Shown here: piece after piece, positions 1-6,238 of the stretch
Layout: every line of letters starts with the position of its first letter
Numbering within the stretch: position 1 is the stretch's first letter
Assembly: GCA_002452265.1 (NCBI GenBank)
Contig: DKEW01000002.1
Span: 3,129-11,544, forward strand
DNA: 8,416 nucleotides
Direction: 5' to 3'
Source of the DNA: Pelobacter sp. UBA6812
GTDB taxonomy: Bacteria > Desulfobacterota > Desulfuromonadia > Desulfuromonadales > Syntrophotaleaceae
The notes under the pieces: generated by a model
What the model was told of the DNA's origin: nothing
The model's database searches: none
What the model saw: the letters and a program-made list of their open reading frames with translations, nothing else
Translations under genes and position numbers: made by a program

Positions 1-82
1 TACGGATAACAGCGGATGAAGGCGACCACCAAAATCAAGCAAGAGGTTTGCCTTTGTATTCCATCTGCGAAAATCTGCGGCC
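1..82. repeat. Decamer-repeat element, module A, truncated by window edge
   Basis: This is the right-hand part of an inverted repeat whose arms are built of 10-bp units. The remaining left arm (1-22) has units of the type GCGGATAAC. The right arm (63-81) has two ATCTGCG-type units. The centre (about 30-60) contains the AATCAAGCAAGAGG motif, which reappears in similar form in the centres of the copies at 3503-3588 and 6811-6892. That shared centre shows these are copies of one element rather than chance similarity. The left end lies outside the window. No coding potential is seen here. Confidence 0.75.
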
Positions 83-121
83 AATTATGGTTTTTCTCTG
101 GGACTTAAAGGGTTAGTCCGC

Positions 122-127
122 TATAAT
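122..127 (+). promoter_or_regulatory. Candidate -10 box for ugd
   Basis: TATAAT lies 79 bases before the ugd start, downstream of the repeat element and in non-repeat sequence. No convincing -35 hexamer sits 16-18 bases upstream (TGGGAC is the closest), so this would be a weak or activator-dependent sigma-70-type promoter. It is a candidate only. Confidence 0.3.
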
Positions 128-193
128 CCGCGCACTATTTGTTTTTATGTAATTAACTTTTGACAACAAACCAATTATCAGTAATTTCAAAAA

Positions 194-200
194 GGGAAGA
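194..200 (+). promoter_or_regulatory. Ribosome binding site of ugd
   Basis: GGGAAGA, a purine-rich Shine-Dalgarno-like stretch, ends 5 bases before the ATG at 206. It supports that start, as does the fact that the protein then opens directly with the Rossmann motif. Confidence 0.6.
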
Positions 201-205
201 AATCC

Positions 206-1543
206 ATGAACCTGACTGTTATCGGAACCGGCTACGTCGGACTTGTTACCGGAACCTGTTTTGCTGAAATGGGAAATACTGTCACCTGCGTCGATACCGA
301 TCCTGCCAAGGTAGCCAACCTCAAGCAGGGGCAGATCCCGATTTTTGAGCCTGGTTTGGATGTTCTGGTTAAAAATAATGTCAAAGAAGGGCGTCTGCGG
401 TTCACGACTTCTCTCGCAGAGGCCATGATCGATTCCCGGGTTTACTTCATCGCGGTCGGTACCCCCTCCAACGGTGACGGAAGTGCTGACCTGAGCCAGG
501 TGTTGGGTGTCGCCGGAGAAATCGGTCAGCACTTGACCGAATACGGTGTTGTGGTCGATAAATCGACCGTGCCGGTCGGGACTGCGGAGAAAGTACGGGC
601 GGTGATAGAAAGTGAACTGCAAAAGCGTGGTCAAAATATCGCTTTCGATGTGGTTAGCAATCCCGAGTTTCTCAAGGAAGGCGCCGCTATTGAAGATTTT
701 ATGCGTCCCGACAGGATTATCGTCGGTACCGAAAGCGACCGCGCCCGTGACATCATGCGACAGCTTTATGCTCCCTTCAACATGAATCGGGACCGGACCA
801 TCTACATGGGGGTGCGGGATGCCGAGATGACCAAGTATGCCGCCAACGCCATGCTGGCCACCAAGATTTCCTTTATCAATGAAATCGCCGGGTTGTGCGA
901 TATGCTTGATGTCGATGTGGAAAACGTTCGCCTCGGCATTGGCTCCGACGGGCGCATCGGCTACTCCTTTATCTATCCCGGCTGCGGTTACGGCGGTTCC
1001 TGTTTCCCCAAAGATGTCAAAGCCATTATCCACCTGGCTGAAAGTTGCGAATTCGAACCCAAAGTGCTGCGCTCCGTGGAAGAGCGTAACCAACAGCAAC
1101 GGCGTGTTCTTTATCACAAAGTCTGCAATCGCTTCGGCAAAGATCTCAGCGGGCTGACTTTCGGCATGTGGGGCTTGGCCTTCAAGCCTGGCACCGACGA
1201 CCTGCGCGAAGCCCCCGCAGTGGTGTTGTTGCACGAACTCATTGGCGCCGGTGCCAAAGTCCGCGCCTACGATCCCGTTGCCATGGAAGCCGCCCGCAAC
1301 CAGTTGCCCCAGGCCTGGTTCGATAACGGTGATCTGATCCTTGCCGACCATCAGTACGACGCTCTGCAGGATGTCGACGCCATGATCCTTGTTACCGAGT
1401 GGAAACCCTTCCGTACCCCGGACTTCCACGCCATGCACAAGTTGATGAAACAACCGGTTATCTTTGACGGCCGTAACCAGTATGAACCGGAAACGGTCAA
1501 ACAGGCGGGGTTCGAGTACGTGGGAATAGGTCGGAGGAGTTGA
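206..1543 (+). CDS. ugd: UDP-glucose 6-dehydrogenase
   Basis: This enzyme oxidises UDP-glucose to UDP-glucuronate with two NAD+ in the cytoplasm, supplying uronic acids for capsule, LPS or exopolysaccharide. The 445-residue length is normal for the bacterial family. Visible hallmarks are the N-terminal Rossmann motif GTGYVG at residues 7-12 with the ribose-binding aspartate at about 30, DKSTVPVG around 118-125, and NPEFLKEG at 152-159 with the catalytic glutamate. Next come the lysine of ATKISFINE at 220 and the active-site loop GCGYGGSCFPKD at 259-270, with the nucleophilic cysteine at 266. FKPGTDDLR at 326-334 lies in the C-terminal UDP-binding domain. The epimerase using its product starts at 2141, so the two probably form one pathway unit, now separated by the cassette at 1568-2124. 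The 3' end carries a GGAGGAG stretch (1533-1539) that could once have served a downstream start. Identification is firm; which polysaccharide it feeds is not visible. Confidence 0.97.
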   Translation: MNLTVIGTGYVGLVTGTCFAEMGNTVTCVDTDPAKVANLKQGQIPIFEPGLDVLVKNNVKEGRLRFTTSLAEAMIDSRVYFIAVGTPSNGDGSADLSQVLGVAGEIGQHLTEYGVVVDKSTVPVGTAEKVRAVIESELQKRGQNIAFDVVSNPEFLKEGAAIEDFMRPDRIIVGTESDRARDIMRQLYAPFNMNRDRTIYMGVRDAEMTKYAANAMLATKISFINEIAGLCDMLDVDVENVRLGIGSDGRIGYSFIYPGCGYGGSCFPKDVKAIIHLAESCEFEPKVLRSVEERNQQQRRVLYHKVCNRFGKDLSGLTFGMWGLAFKPGTDDLREAPAVVLLHELIGAGAKVRAYDPVAMEAARNQLPQAWFDNGDLILADHQYDALQDVDAMILVTEWKPFRTPDFHAMHKLMKQPVIFDGRNQYEPETVKQAGFEYVGIGRRS

Positions 1544-1569
1544 CCATATAAACTGAATCAACGTCGATT

Positions 1570-1597
1570 CTCGCACGAAGCCACGAAGAACACGAAG
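1570..1597 (-). repeat. 8-bp-period repeat, left inverted copy
   Basis: Read on the minus strand, this shows the same octamer series as the copies at 1659-1686 and 2095-2122, with a few substitutions (CTTCGTG in place of CTTTGTG) and one extra base. With the copy at 1659-1686 it could form a stem of about 27 bp around a 61-base loop in the transcript between ugd and the small gene. Confidence 0.85.
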
Positions 1598-1658
1598 AAA
1601 ACCATTAAATACGAACCCTTGATACTGGTTTAAAGTCAAAGCCCTGGTCTTTGTTTTT

Positions 1659-1686
1659 CCTTTGTGTCTTTGTGGCTTCGTGCGAG
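1659..1686 (+). repeat. 8-bp-period repeat, internal copy (exact 28-bp direct repeat)
   Basis: All 28 bases are identical to 2095-2122, and the match stops at both ends (T versus A before it, G versus A after it). The pair brackets the GxxExxY gene as perfect direct repeats 436 bp apart, so one recombination event would delete the gene cleanly. The repeat ends with GAGG just upstream of the small gene. Confidence 0.95.
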
Positions 1687-1705
1687 GATGATAAGCCACA
1701 ATATT

Positions 1706-2089
1706 ATGAACGAAAATGAAATCGGAAAAATCATTGTCGATTCGGCGGTTTGTTTACACAAAGAACTTGGACCAGGTCTTCTGGAAAGAGTTTATGAGGT
1801 ATTGTTGGCCTATGAACTCGAATCAAGAGGGCTTACGGTTCGTCGACAGGTTTCCATTCCGATCAAATTTAAAGGAATATCCTTCGATGAAGGCTTTTGT
1901 GCCGATATTCTGGTTGAAGATAAAGTAATTCTCGAATTGAAGTCGGTTGAGTCAATCTCAAGGGCTCATAAGAAGCAAGTTTTGACCTATTTGAAATTGA
2001 TGGATTTAAAACTTGGATATCTATTGAACTTTGGTGATTCTTTGATGAAAAATGGAATTACCAGATTGATGAATGGTGTAATTCCATAA
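1706..2089 (+). CDS. GxxExxY family protein (PD-(D/E)XK nuclease-like)
   Basis: A 127-residue protein of the GxxExxY family (TIGR04256; Pfam PDDEXK_3). The name-giving motif is G24-L-L-E27-R-V-Y30. It is followed by D67 in FCADILVED, by E77-L-K79, and by Q91-xxx-Y95, which together match the D…ExK…QxxxY order of RecB-like PD-(D/E)XK nucleases. No activity or partner is established for the family; a DNA-acting role is inference from the fold. The ATG at 1706 is chosen because family members begin close to NEIGKxIVDxA. An in-frame ATG at 1688 and a GTG at 1664 inside the repeat are alternatives. The Shine-Dalgarno is poor: GAGG at 1684-1687 is 18 bases away. The gene is visibly richer in A+T than ugd and the epimerase on either side, and it lies between exact 28-bp direct repeats, which points to insertion. 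Confidence 0.88.
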   Translation: MNENEIGKIIVDSAVCLHKELGPGLLERVYEVLLAYELESRGLTVRRQVSIPIKFKGISFDEGFCADILVEDKVILELKSVESISRAHKKQVLTYLKLMDLKLGYLLNFGDSLMKNGITRLMNGVIP

Positions 2090-2094
2090 GCTTA

Positions 2095-2122
2095 CCTTTG
2101 TGTCTTTGTGGCTTCGTGCGAG
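2095..2122 (+). repeat. 8-bp-period repeat, right copy
   Basis: Identical over 28 bp to 1659-1686 and inverted relative to 1570-1597. It starts 5 bases after the stop of the GxxExxY gene and ends 6 bases before the Shine-Dalgarno of the epimerase, so it forms the whole spacer between these two genes. Confidence 0.95.
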
Positions 2123-2128
2123 AAAAAT

Positions 2129-2132
2129 GAGG
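2129..2132 (+). promoter_or_regulatory. Ribosome binding site deciding the epimerase start
   Basis: GAGG is followed by an 8-base spacer to the ATG at 2141. It selects that ATG over the in-frame GTG at 2108, which lies inside the repeat and would add a tail with no family resemblance. Confidence 0.65.
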
Positions 2133-2140
2133 TTTTTTGT

Positions 2141-3151
2141 ATGTCTAAAATTTTAGTAACCGGAGCGGCTGGTTTCATCGGCTTTCACCTGGCAAAGGTG
2201 CTACTCGATCGCGGCGATGAGGTTGTAGGTCTCGACAGCCTCAACGACTATTACGATGTCAGCCTCAAGCAAGCCCGCCTCGCGCAGATCGAAGGTCGTA
2301 ATAATTTCCGTTTTGTAAAAATCGATCTGGCCGACCGGGAGGGTATGGAAGCCCTTTTCCGTGACGAAAAGTTCGATCGGGTGGTCAACCTGGCCGCACA
2401 GGCGGGGGTGCGTTATTCCCTGAAAAACCCCCATGCCTATGTCGACAGCAACCTGGTGGGGTTCGTCAATATCCTCGAGGGGTGCCGCCACAACGGGGTG
2501 CAGCACCTGGTCTATGCCTCGTCATCGTCGGTCTACGGCGCCAACACGACCATGCCTTTCTCGGTCCATCATAACGTCGACCATCCGGTATCCCTTTACG
2601 CGGCCTCCAAAAAGGCCAACGAGTTGATGGCCCATACCTATGCCCATCTTTACCGGTTACCGGTTACCGGACTCCGGTTCTTCACCGTCTACGGTCCCTG
2701 GGGCCGGCCCGACATGGCATTGTTCCTCTTTACCAAAGCCATTCTGGAAGGCAAACCTATCGACGTGTTCAACTACGGCAAGATGCGCCGGGACTTCACC
2801 TATATCGATGACATCGTCGAAGGCGTTGTGCGCACCCTCGACCAAACCGCCCAACCCAACCCCGACTGGAGCGGTGCGGCCCCAGATCCCGGAACCAGCA
2901 ACGCCCCTTACCGGTTGTATAACATCGGCAACAACAACCCTGTCGAATTATTGCATCTGATCCAAACCCTGGAAACAGCCCTCGGAAAAACCGCCGAGAA
3001 AAATCTCCTGCCGATCCAGCCCGGGGACGTGCCGGCCACCTATGCCGACGTGGATGACTTGACCAGGGACGTTGGATTCAAGCCTTCCACCAGCATCGAA
3101 GATGGCGTTGCCAGGTTTGTGGAGTGGTACAAGGGGTACTATCCGTGCTGA
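2141..3151 (+). CDS. UDP-glucuronate 4-epimerase (NAD-dependent SDR family)
   Basis: A 336-residue extended-SDR sugar-nucleotide epimerase that converts UDP-glucuronate to UDP-galacturonate in the cytoplasm. Seen directly: the Rossmann motif TGAAGFIG at residues 7-14; GLDSLNDYYDVSLKQARL from about 30, very typical of the glucuronate-specific subgroup; NLAAQAGVRYSL, also typical; SSSSVYG at 127-133; and the catalytic pair Y153-AAS-K157. RFFTVYGPWGRPDMAL and the stretch GKMRRDFTYIDDIVEG follow. Length and motifs match the GAE/LspL-type enzymes rather than GalE. Its substrate is the product of ugd at 206, so both are probably needed for a galacturonate-containing surface polymer. The GxxExxY cassette lies between them and brings its own spacer, so co-transcription would have to read through ~0.6 kb. 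A general UDP-sugar 4-epimerase is the alternative, but less likely. Confidence 0.93.
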   Translation: MSKILVTGAAGFIGFHLAKVLLDRGDEVVGLDSLNDYYDVSLKQARLAQIEGRNNFRFVKIDLADREGMEALFRDEKFDRVVNLAAQAGVRYSLKNPHAYVDSNLVGFVNILEGCRHNGVQHLVYASSSSVYGANTTMPFSVHHNVDHPVSLYAASKKANELMAHTYAHLYRLPVTGLRFFTVYGPWGRPDMALFLFTKAILEGKPIDVFNYGKMRRDFTYIDDIVEGVVRTLDQTAQPNPDWSGAAPDPGTSNAPYRLYNIGNNNPVELLHLIQTLETALGKTAEKNLLPIQPGDVPATYADVDDLTRDVGFKPSTSIEDGVARFVEWYKGYYPC

Positions 3152-3179
3152 TCACATGCTGATTTACCGCTGGGACTGA

Positions 3180-3205
3180 ACCCGGCTTTGGATTTAAATC
3201 CGGGT
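3180..3205 (+). other. Hairpin after the epimerase gene
   Basis: ACCCGG and CCGGGT pair around a 14-base loop that contains the perfect palindrome GGATTTAAATCC overlapping the stem. It begins 28 bases behind the stop codon. There is no T-tract after it, so it is not a standard intrinsic terminator. It may be a 3'-end stabilising hairpin or simply the remnant of a module B right end, since ATCCGGGTCCTATT closely matches the module B end at 6342-6355. Confidence 0.35.
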
Positions 3206-3213
3206 CCTATTAG

Positions 3214-3319
3214 AGGTTTTGACCTGGGAAGTCATCTGCGTTCAAATAAGGTTTTGATCCAAGGTCAAAGGCCATCGAACGCAGATAACTACTGATAAAA
3301 ACCAAAGTCCGGATCTAAG
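3214..3319. repeat. Decamer-repeat module C, copy 1
   Basis: Starts AGGTTTTGACCTGGGAAG and ends GGATCTAAG, like the copy at 6359-6490. The arms (TCATCTGCG side and CGCAGATAAC side) are inverted. Compared with the second copy the left arm lacks exactly 20 bp and the right arm about 10 bp, that is, whole decamer units. Confidence 0.8.
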
Positions 3320-3334
3320 CCGGATCAAGAGCCA

Positions 3335-3449
3335 TAGAACGCGGATGACGCGGAAACGGCCGGATAAACATCTGATTTAAACCATAGACTTCGATTTGGG
3401 TTTTGATCCGTGTAAATCCGCGTGTATCAGATTTTATCCGCGTACCATT
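3335..3449. repeat. Decamer-repeat module B, full copy 1
   Basis: The left arm (TAGAACGCGGATGACGCGG onward, through ACATCTGAT) and the right arm (GATCCGTGTAAATCCGCG onward, ending ATCCGCGTACCATT) are inverted to each other with bulges. Right-arm units follow one another every 10 bp (ATCCGTG, ATCCGCG, ATCAGAT, ATCCGCG). A nearly identical copy is at 6239-6355. Confidence 0.85.
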
Positions 3450-3502
3450 CGGGCTTTGTGTGTTCAAATGTATAGTCAGGGGACAAAACCTCTGAAGCCC
3501 TG

Positions 3503-3588
3503 TTTAGCCGCAGATAACAGCGGATAAAGGCCAAACCAAACAAGAGGATTCGTATTTAATCTGCGAAAATCTGTGTAAATCTGCGGCT
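3503..3588. repeat. Decamer-repeat module A, full copy
   Basis: The left arm GCCGCAGATAACAGCGGAT (from 3507) and the right arm (3556-3587, three ATCTGCG/ATCTGTG units at 10-bp spacing) are inverted around a ~23-base centre. The upstream context GAAGCCCTGTTTAGCC is shared with the copy at 6121 (GAAGGCTTGTTTAGCC), so the unit extends a little to the left. Confidence 0.85.
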
Positions 3589-3640
3589 GATGAAAGGGGT
3601 TTTAATTTTTAACATACAAGTTTCTGGGCAAAGGTTTGGT

Positions 3641-3686
3641 TGATCCGCGAAGATCCGCGTGCATCAGAAGTTATCCGCGTACCATT
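3641..3686. repeat. Module B right arm only
   Basis: Four 10-bp units of the ATCCGCG type ending in CGTACCATT, followed by CGGG as in the copy at 3335-3449. No matching left arm lies directly before it, so this is a partial copy. Confidence 0.75.
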
Positions 3687-3713
3687 CGGGTTGTCGGTTT
3701 TTGAAAGCAAGGG

Positions 3714-3748
3714 CAATAGAACGCGGGTGACGCCGGGATAGCGGCCCA
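3714..3748. repeat. Module B left arm only, diverged
   Basis: CAATAGAACGCGGGTGACG followed by CCGGGATAGCGGCC resembles the module B left arm at 3335 with substitutions. It has no right arm and runs into non-repeat sequence. Confidence 0.6.
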
Positions 3749-3767
3749 ATGACCAGAGGCCGATAAC

Positions 3768-3861
3768 TTTGGTGTTACATTTCTTCCATATACCAAATGC
3801 GATTATTGGGTATAATTGATCTGCTTTTTGAAAACAGGGCCTTTTCAGGCCCTATTTTTTT
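3768..3861 (+). ncRNA. Possible small RNA locus in unique island
   Basis: In the only clearly non-repeat island of this region, TTTGGT (3768-3773) can pair with ACCAAA (3792-3797). A perfect TATAAT lies at 3811-3816, and a canonical intrinsic terminator ends at 3861. Either a ~95-base RNA begins upstream of 3768, or a very short one (about 40 bases) begins after the TATAAT box. No known RNA family is recognised and no good -35 is seen. This is a hypothesis based on structure and the terminator only. Confidence 0.25.
3836..3861 (+). terminator. Rho-independent terminator
   Basis: A 6-bp perfect stem AGGGCC/GGCCCT (3836-3841 with 3848-3853) with loop TTTTCA is followed after one A by seven consecutive T (3855-3861). 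It is the clearest terminator in the window. It could end ugd/epimerase read-through about 0.7 kb after the epimerase stop, or a separate small transcript from the same island. Confidence 0.85.
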
Positions 3862-3917
3862 ATAGAGAATACAGACAATAACTTTTTGCTTGGGGACCCA
3901 GACTGATAAACAAAATC

Positions 3918-3966
3918 AATAGAAGGCGGATACCGCGGAAGCGGCAGGGATAACATCTGATTTTAA
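3918..3966. repeat. Module B left arm only
   Basis: AATAGAAGGCGGATACCGCGG and onward to AACATCTGATTTTAAT follows the module B left arm at 3335-3383 with some substitutions. The right arm is missing; a different (9-bp-period) repeat follows instead. Confidence 0.65.
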
Positions 3967-3988
3967 TCCCAAAACCGGTATTTACTCA

Positions 3989-4053
3989 GATGAAGGGGAT
4001 AAAAGGGATGTGACCGAAGCGGTTTTATCCTGTTCATCTCCTTAATCCCTGTT
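3989..4053. repeat. 9-bp-period inverted repeat
   Basis: The left arm 3989-4015 has the units GATGAAGGG, GATAAAAGG and GATGTGACC. The right arm 4027-4053 has ATCCTGTTC, ATCTCCTTA and ATCCCTGTT. Each arm is three degenerate nonamers and the two arms are inverted. A small ACCG/CGGT hairpin sits in the centre. A direct-orientation relative of the left arm is at 6050-6076. Confidence 0.7.
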
Positions 4054-4165
4054 ACATATGGATTTAGGGTTTAATCACCGAAAGTCGATGCGCCCAGAAG
4101 TTATGTGGCCTATCCGGATTTGGGTTTGTATGGCAAGGTCCCTGCATACATGGGTCGTCAACAGA

Positions 4166-4193
4166 TGACCATTGACCGATAACGAGTGACGAA
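4166..4193 (+). repeat. 7-bp-period units before the permease start
   Basis: Four successive heptamers, TGACCAT, TGACCGA, TAACGAG and TGACGAA, end 6 bases before the permease ATG. The only weak Shine-Dalgarno-like bases (CGAG) lie inside them. A shorter related stretch (TGACCAG…CGATAAC) is around 3750-3767. Confidence 0.55.
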
Positions 4194-4199
4194 TTTTAT

Positions 4200-5978
4200 A
4201 TGACCTTTGCCGCAATATTTACACTGATAACCGTCGGCCTGATGCTGATAGCCTTGGCCTTTGAAATACTGGCACCGGATATCATCGTTTTTTCTGCATT
4301 AGGTCTACTGCTGTTGGGCAATGTTTTGTCGCCCACTGAGGCGTTTGTCGGTTTTTCCAATCCTGGCATGCTGACGGTCGGGTTTCTGTTTATTATCGCT
4401 TATGCGGCCCAGTCTTCTGGAATTTTGTCGCTTTTTGCCGACAGGGTGATGGGGCGCAGCGGCGGTGGTCGCCGGTCTCTGGCCAGGATGATGGTGCCTG
4501 TTTTCGGCATGTCGGCTTTTCTCAACAACACGCCTATCGTGGCTATGTTTGCTCCTACCATCCGCGACTGGGCACTGAAACACCGCTTCTCTCCGAGTAA
4601 ATTCCTGATCCCCCTTTCTTATGCATCTATTTTCGGCGGGATTTGCACCCTCATCGGTACGTCCACCAATCTTGTCGTCAACGGCATGTTGCAGCAGGCG
4701 ACCCTGCAGGGTTTCGGTATGTTCGAACTTGCCTGGGTGGGATTGCCCTGTGCCGTTGCCGGAATGGCATTTATGCTATTATTCGGGTTTCGTTTGCTCC
4801 CTGAGCGAAAAGATCTAACAGAAAATCTGCAAGATGGGGGAGGGCGCGAGTATTTTCTCGAAATGAAAGTTCAGGGCGGCAGTTCCCTGCCTGGTAAAAC
4901 GGTCGAAGAGGCAGGTTTGCGCAATCTTGGGCAAATTTATCTTGCCCAGATTCAACGCAATGGGGATCTTGTCGCTCCCGTGCGACCTACCGATGTCTTG
5001 CAGGCTGGGGACCGGCTGTTTTTTACCGGACATGTCGATTCCATTCTCCGCCTGCATAGCATCCCCGGACTGGTGCCCGGTCACGATAAAGAGTTCTGCC
5101 TCGCACTGCGAAACAGCGGCAAAGGGCGCATCCTGGAAGCCGTTGTATCGCGGTCTTCCCCGATGCTTGGCAAGACAATCAAGGAAGGGAATTTTCGTGC
5201 CCGGTACGATGCCGCGATCCTGGCTGTTCATCGCCATGGAGAATACCTGACTGCCAACCTCGGCCGGATCGTGTTGCGACCGGGGGATACCCTGCTGCTT
5301 CTGGCAGGGGATGACTTTGTCAAGCGATGGAACTATTCCCGCGAATTTTACATGGTATCCAAGGTGGTCGATATCCCGAAAGTCTCCCGGAGGAAATCGA
5401 TAATCACCCTGGCGGTTTTGGCCGGGATGGTTGCCTTGTCGGCCTCCGGCGTTTTGGATATACTAAAGGCCGCCATTTTATCCGCCATTATTCTCATAGC
5501 AACGAAATGCGTTACCGTCGTCGAAGCCCGACGCTCCATTGAGCTCAATGTATTGATCGTTATCGCCGCCGCCCTGGGTATCAGTCGTGCTCTGGAAAAA
5601 ACCGGTGCGGCAGGCTATTTGGCCGGTTACGTCATAGAGACGGTGCAAGGTTGGGGGCCTTTAGGGCTGCTCGCGGCTGTTTACCTCGTGACATCGCTGC
5701 TGACCGAGCTGATTACCAACAATGCCGCAGCCGCGCTGATTTTCCCCATCGCCATGGCCGTTGCCGGCCAACAAGGCCTTAATCCCATGCCTTTTGCCGT
5801 GGCCATTGCCGTCGCCGCCTCCGCCAGTTTCGCCACCCCCATAGGCTATCAGACCAACCTGATGGTTTACGGTCCGGGCGGATACAAATTCAGGGATTTC
5901 CTCAAACTGGGGATTCCGTTGAACCTTATCTTTATGGCAGTGGCCTTGGTCGTTATCCCGAGGGTGTGGGGATTTTAG
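4200..5978 (+). CDS. SLC13/DASS family permease with two RCK-C-like domains, probable sulfate transporter
   Basis: A 592-residue inner-membrane carrier. Two membrane halves, each of several hydrophobic segments (about residues 1-205 and 400-592), flank a soluble middle. The halves carry paired SLC13/ArsB-type hairpin motifs: LNNTP at 108-112 and GTSTN at 153-157 in the first, and TELITNNAAAA from 502 and TPIGYQTNLMVYGPGGY from 546 in the second. The middle (about 215-390) contains two copies of a TrkA-C/RCK-C-like domain, seen from the repeated pattern LPGKTVEEAG…LQAGDRLFFTG and MLGKTIKEGNFR…LRPGDTLLLLAGD. This arrangement is typical of the sodium/sulfate symporter-like SLC13 permeases. The substrate cannot be read from sequence, but cysD is the next gene downstream, which favours sulfate. 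The ATG at 4200 has no strong Shine-Dalgarno; the first hydrophobic segment begins at once, so the start is plausible. No terminator is obvious behind it. Confidence 0.88.
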   Translation: MTFAAIFTLITVGLMLIALAFEILAPDIIVFSALGLLLLGNVLSPTEAFVGFSNPGMLTVGFLFIIAYAAQSSGILSLFADRVMGRSGGGRRSLARMMVPVFGMSAFLNNTPIVAMFAPTIRDWALKHRFSPSKFLIPLSYASIFGGICTLIGTSTNLVVNGMLQQATLQGFGMFELAWVGLPCAVAGMAFMLLFGFRLLPERKDLTENLQDGGGREYFLEMKVQGGSSLPGKTVEEAGLRNLGQIYLAQIQRNGDLVAPVRPTDVLQAGDRLFFTGHVDSILRLHSIPGLVPGHDKEFCLALRNSGKGRILEAVVSRSSPMLGKTIKEGNFRARYDAAILAVHRHGEYLTANLGRIVLRPGDTLLLLAGDDFVKRWNYSREFYMVSKVVDIPKVSRRKSIITLAVLAGMVALSASGVLDILKAAILSAIILIATKCVTVVEARRSIELNVLIVIAAALGISRALEKTGAAGYLAGYVIETVQGWGPLGLLAAVYLVTSLLTELITNNAAAALIFPIAMAVAGQQGLNPMPFAVAIAVAASASFATPIGYQTNLMVYGPGGYKFRDFLKLGIPLNLIFMAVALVVIPRVWGF

Positions 5979-6049
5979 AGACGCAAAGCATGAGTCGGAC
6001 AAACTATTTTGCCCCAGGATGGAACCTTGAAATAAAACGAGTCTATACA

Positions 6050-6076
6050 AGGATGAGCAGGATAGTCAGGATAACT
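6050..6076 (+). repeat. 9-bp-period units
   Basis: Three consecutive nonamers, AGGATGAGC, AGGATAGTC and AGGATAACT. They belong to the same sequence type as the left arm at 3989-4015, here without an opposing arm. Confidence 0.65.
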
Positions 6077-6120
6077 GCACTACCAAATTTTGACACCAAA
6101 AGCAAACCCTCGAAGGCTTG

Positions 6121-6212
6121 TTTAGCCGCAGATGAACGCAGATAACTACGGATAAAGGCCACATCGGGTCGAACGGTTTGTATCCGGTTTTATCTGCGAA
6201 AATCTGCGGCTG
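6121..6212. repeat. Decamer-repeat module A
   Basis: Left arm 6125-6160 has three units (CAGATGAACG, CAGATAACTA, CGGATAAAGG) and right arm 6191-6212 two ATCTGCG units. Arms are inverted, ending in GCGGCTG as at 3588. Confidence 0.85.
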
Positions 6213-6238
6213 ATAGAGGTTGATCCCAAGTCAAGGCC

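Larger units (their letters stand above)
1568..2124. mobile_element. GxxExxY-gene cassette with inverted 8-bp-period ends
   Basis: This is a ~0.55 kb block placed between ugd and the UDP-glucuronate epimerase. Its left end (1568-1597) and right end (2095-2124) are imperfect inverted repeats of about 28-30 bp. An internal third copy (1659-1686) is identical to the right end over 28 bp and in the same orientation. Each copy is made of three degenerate 8-bp units (CTTTGTGT, CTTTGTGG, CTTCGTGC) plus GAG. The only gene inside is the GxxExxY gene. No target-site duplication could be recognised and no transposase is present. Mobility is therefore inferred from the architecture and from the interruption of a pathway pair; it is not demonstrated. 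Confidence 0.6.
3152..4199. other. Gene-free 1.05 kb region of repeats with a unique island
   Basis: No credible protein gene is seen on either strand. The order is: remnant B end and module C (3196-3319), module B (3335-3449), module A (3503-3588), B right arm (3641-3686), B left arm (3714-3748), and a unique island with hairpin and terminator (about 3765-3900). A further B left arm (3918-3966), a 9-bp-period inverted pair (3989-4053) and 7-bp-period units (4166-4193) lead up to the permease start. Confidence 0.8.

Noticed and set aside
160..165. Perfect TTGACA as -35 box for ugd
   Set aside because: The best -10 at proper spacing is TAATTT (182-187), and transcription would then begin at the ribosome binding site, leaving almost no leader.
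113..1699. Very long open frame (528 codons) on the minus strand covering ugd
   Set aside because: It is the antisense shadow of ugd, whose motifs are unmistakable on the + strand. Its translation shows no family features and it runs through the 8-bp repeats.
1664..1705. Longer N-terminus for the GxxExxY protein (GTG 1664 or ATG 1688)
   Set aside because: The added residues come from the repeat and do not resemble the family; ATG 1706 fits the usual N-terminus. ATG 1688 cannot be excluded fully because 1706 has a poor ribosome binding site.
2108..2140. Upstream GTG start for the epimerase
   Set aside because: It lies inside the 8-bp-period repeat, while the ATG at 2141 has a Shine-Dalgarno and begins directly with the Rossmann strand.
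3196..3966. CRISPR array
   Set aside because: Units are 7-10 bp and contiguous or inverted, without equal spacers of 30-40 bp and without cas genes.
4172..4199. TTGACC…TTTTAT as promoter of the permease
   Set aside because: The -10-like box touches the start codon, so transcription would begin within the gene; the TTGACC is part of the heptamer units.
5661..6050. 129-codon minus-strand open frame at the permease 3' end
   Set aside because: It is the antisense shadow of the last membrane segments of the permease, rich in Gly/His with no recognisable motif or ribosome binding site.
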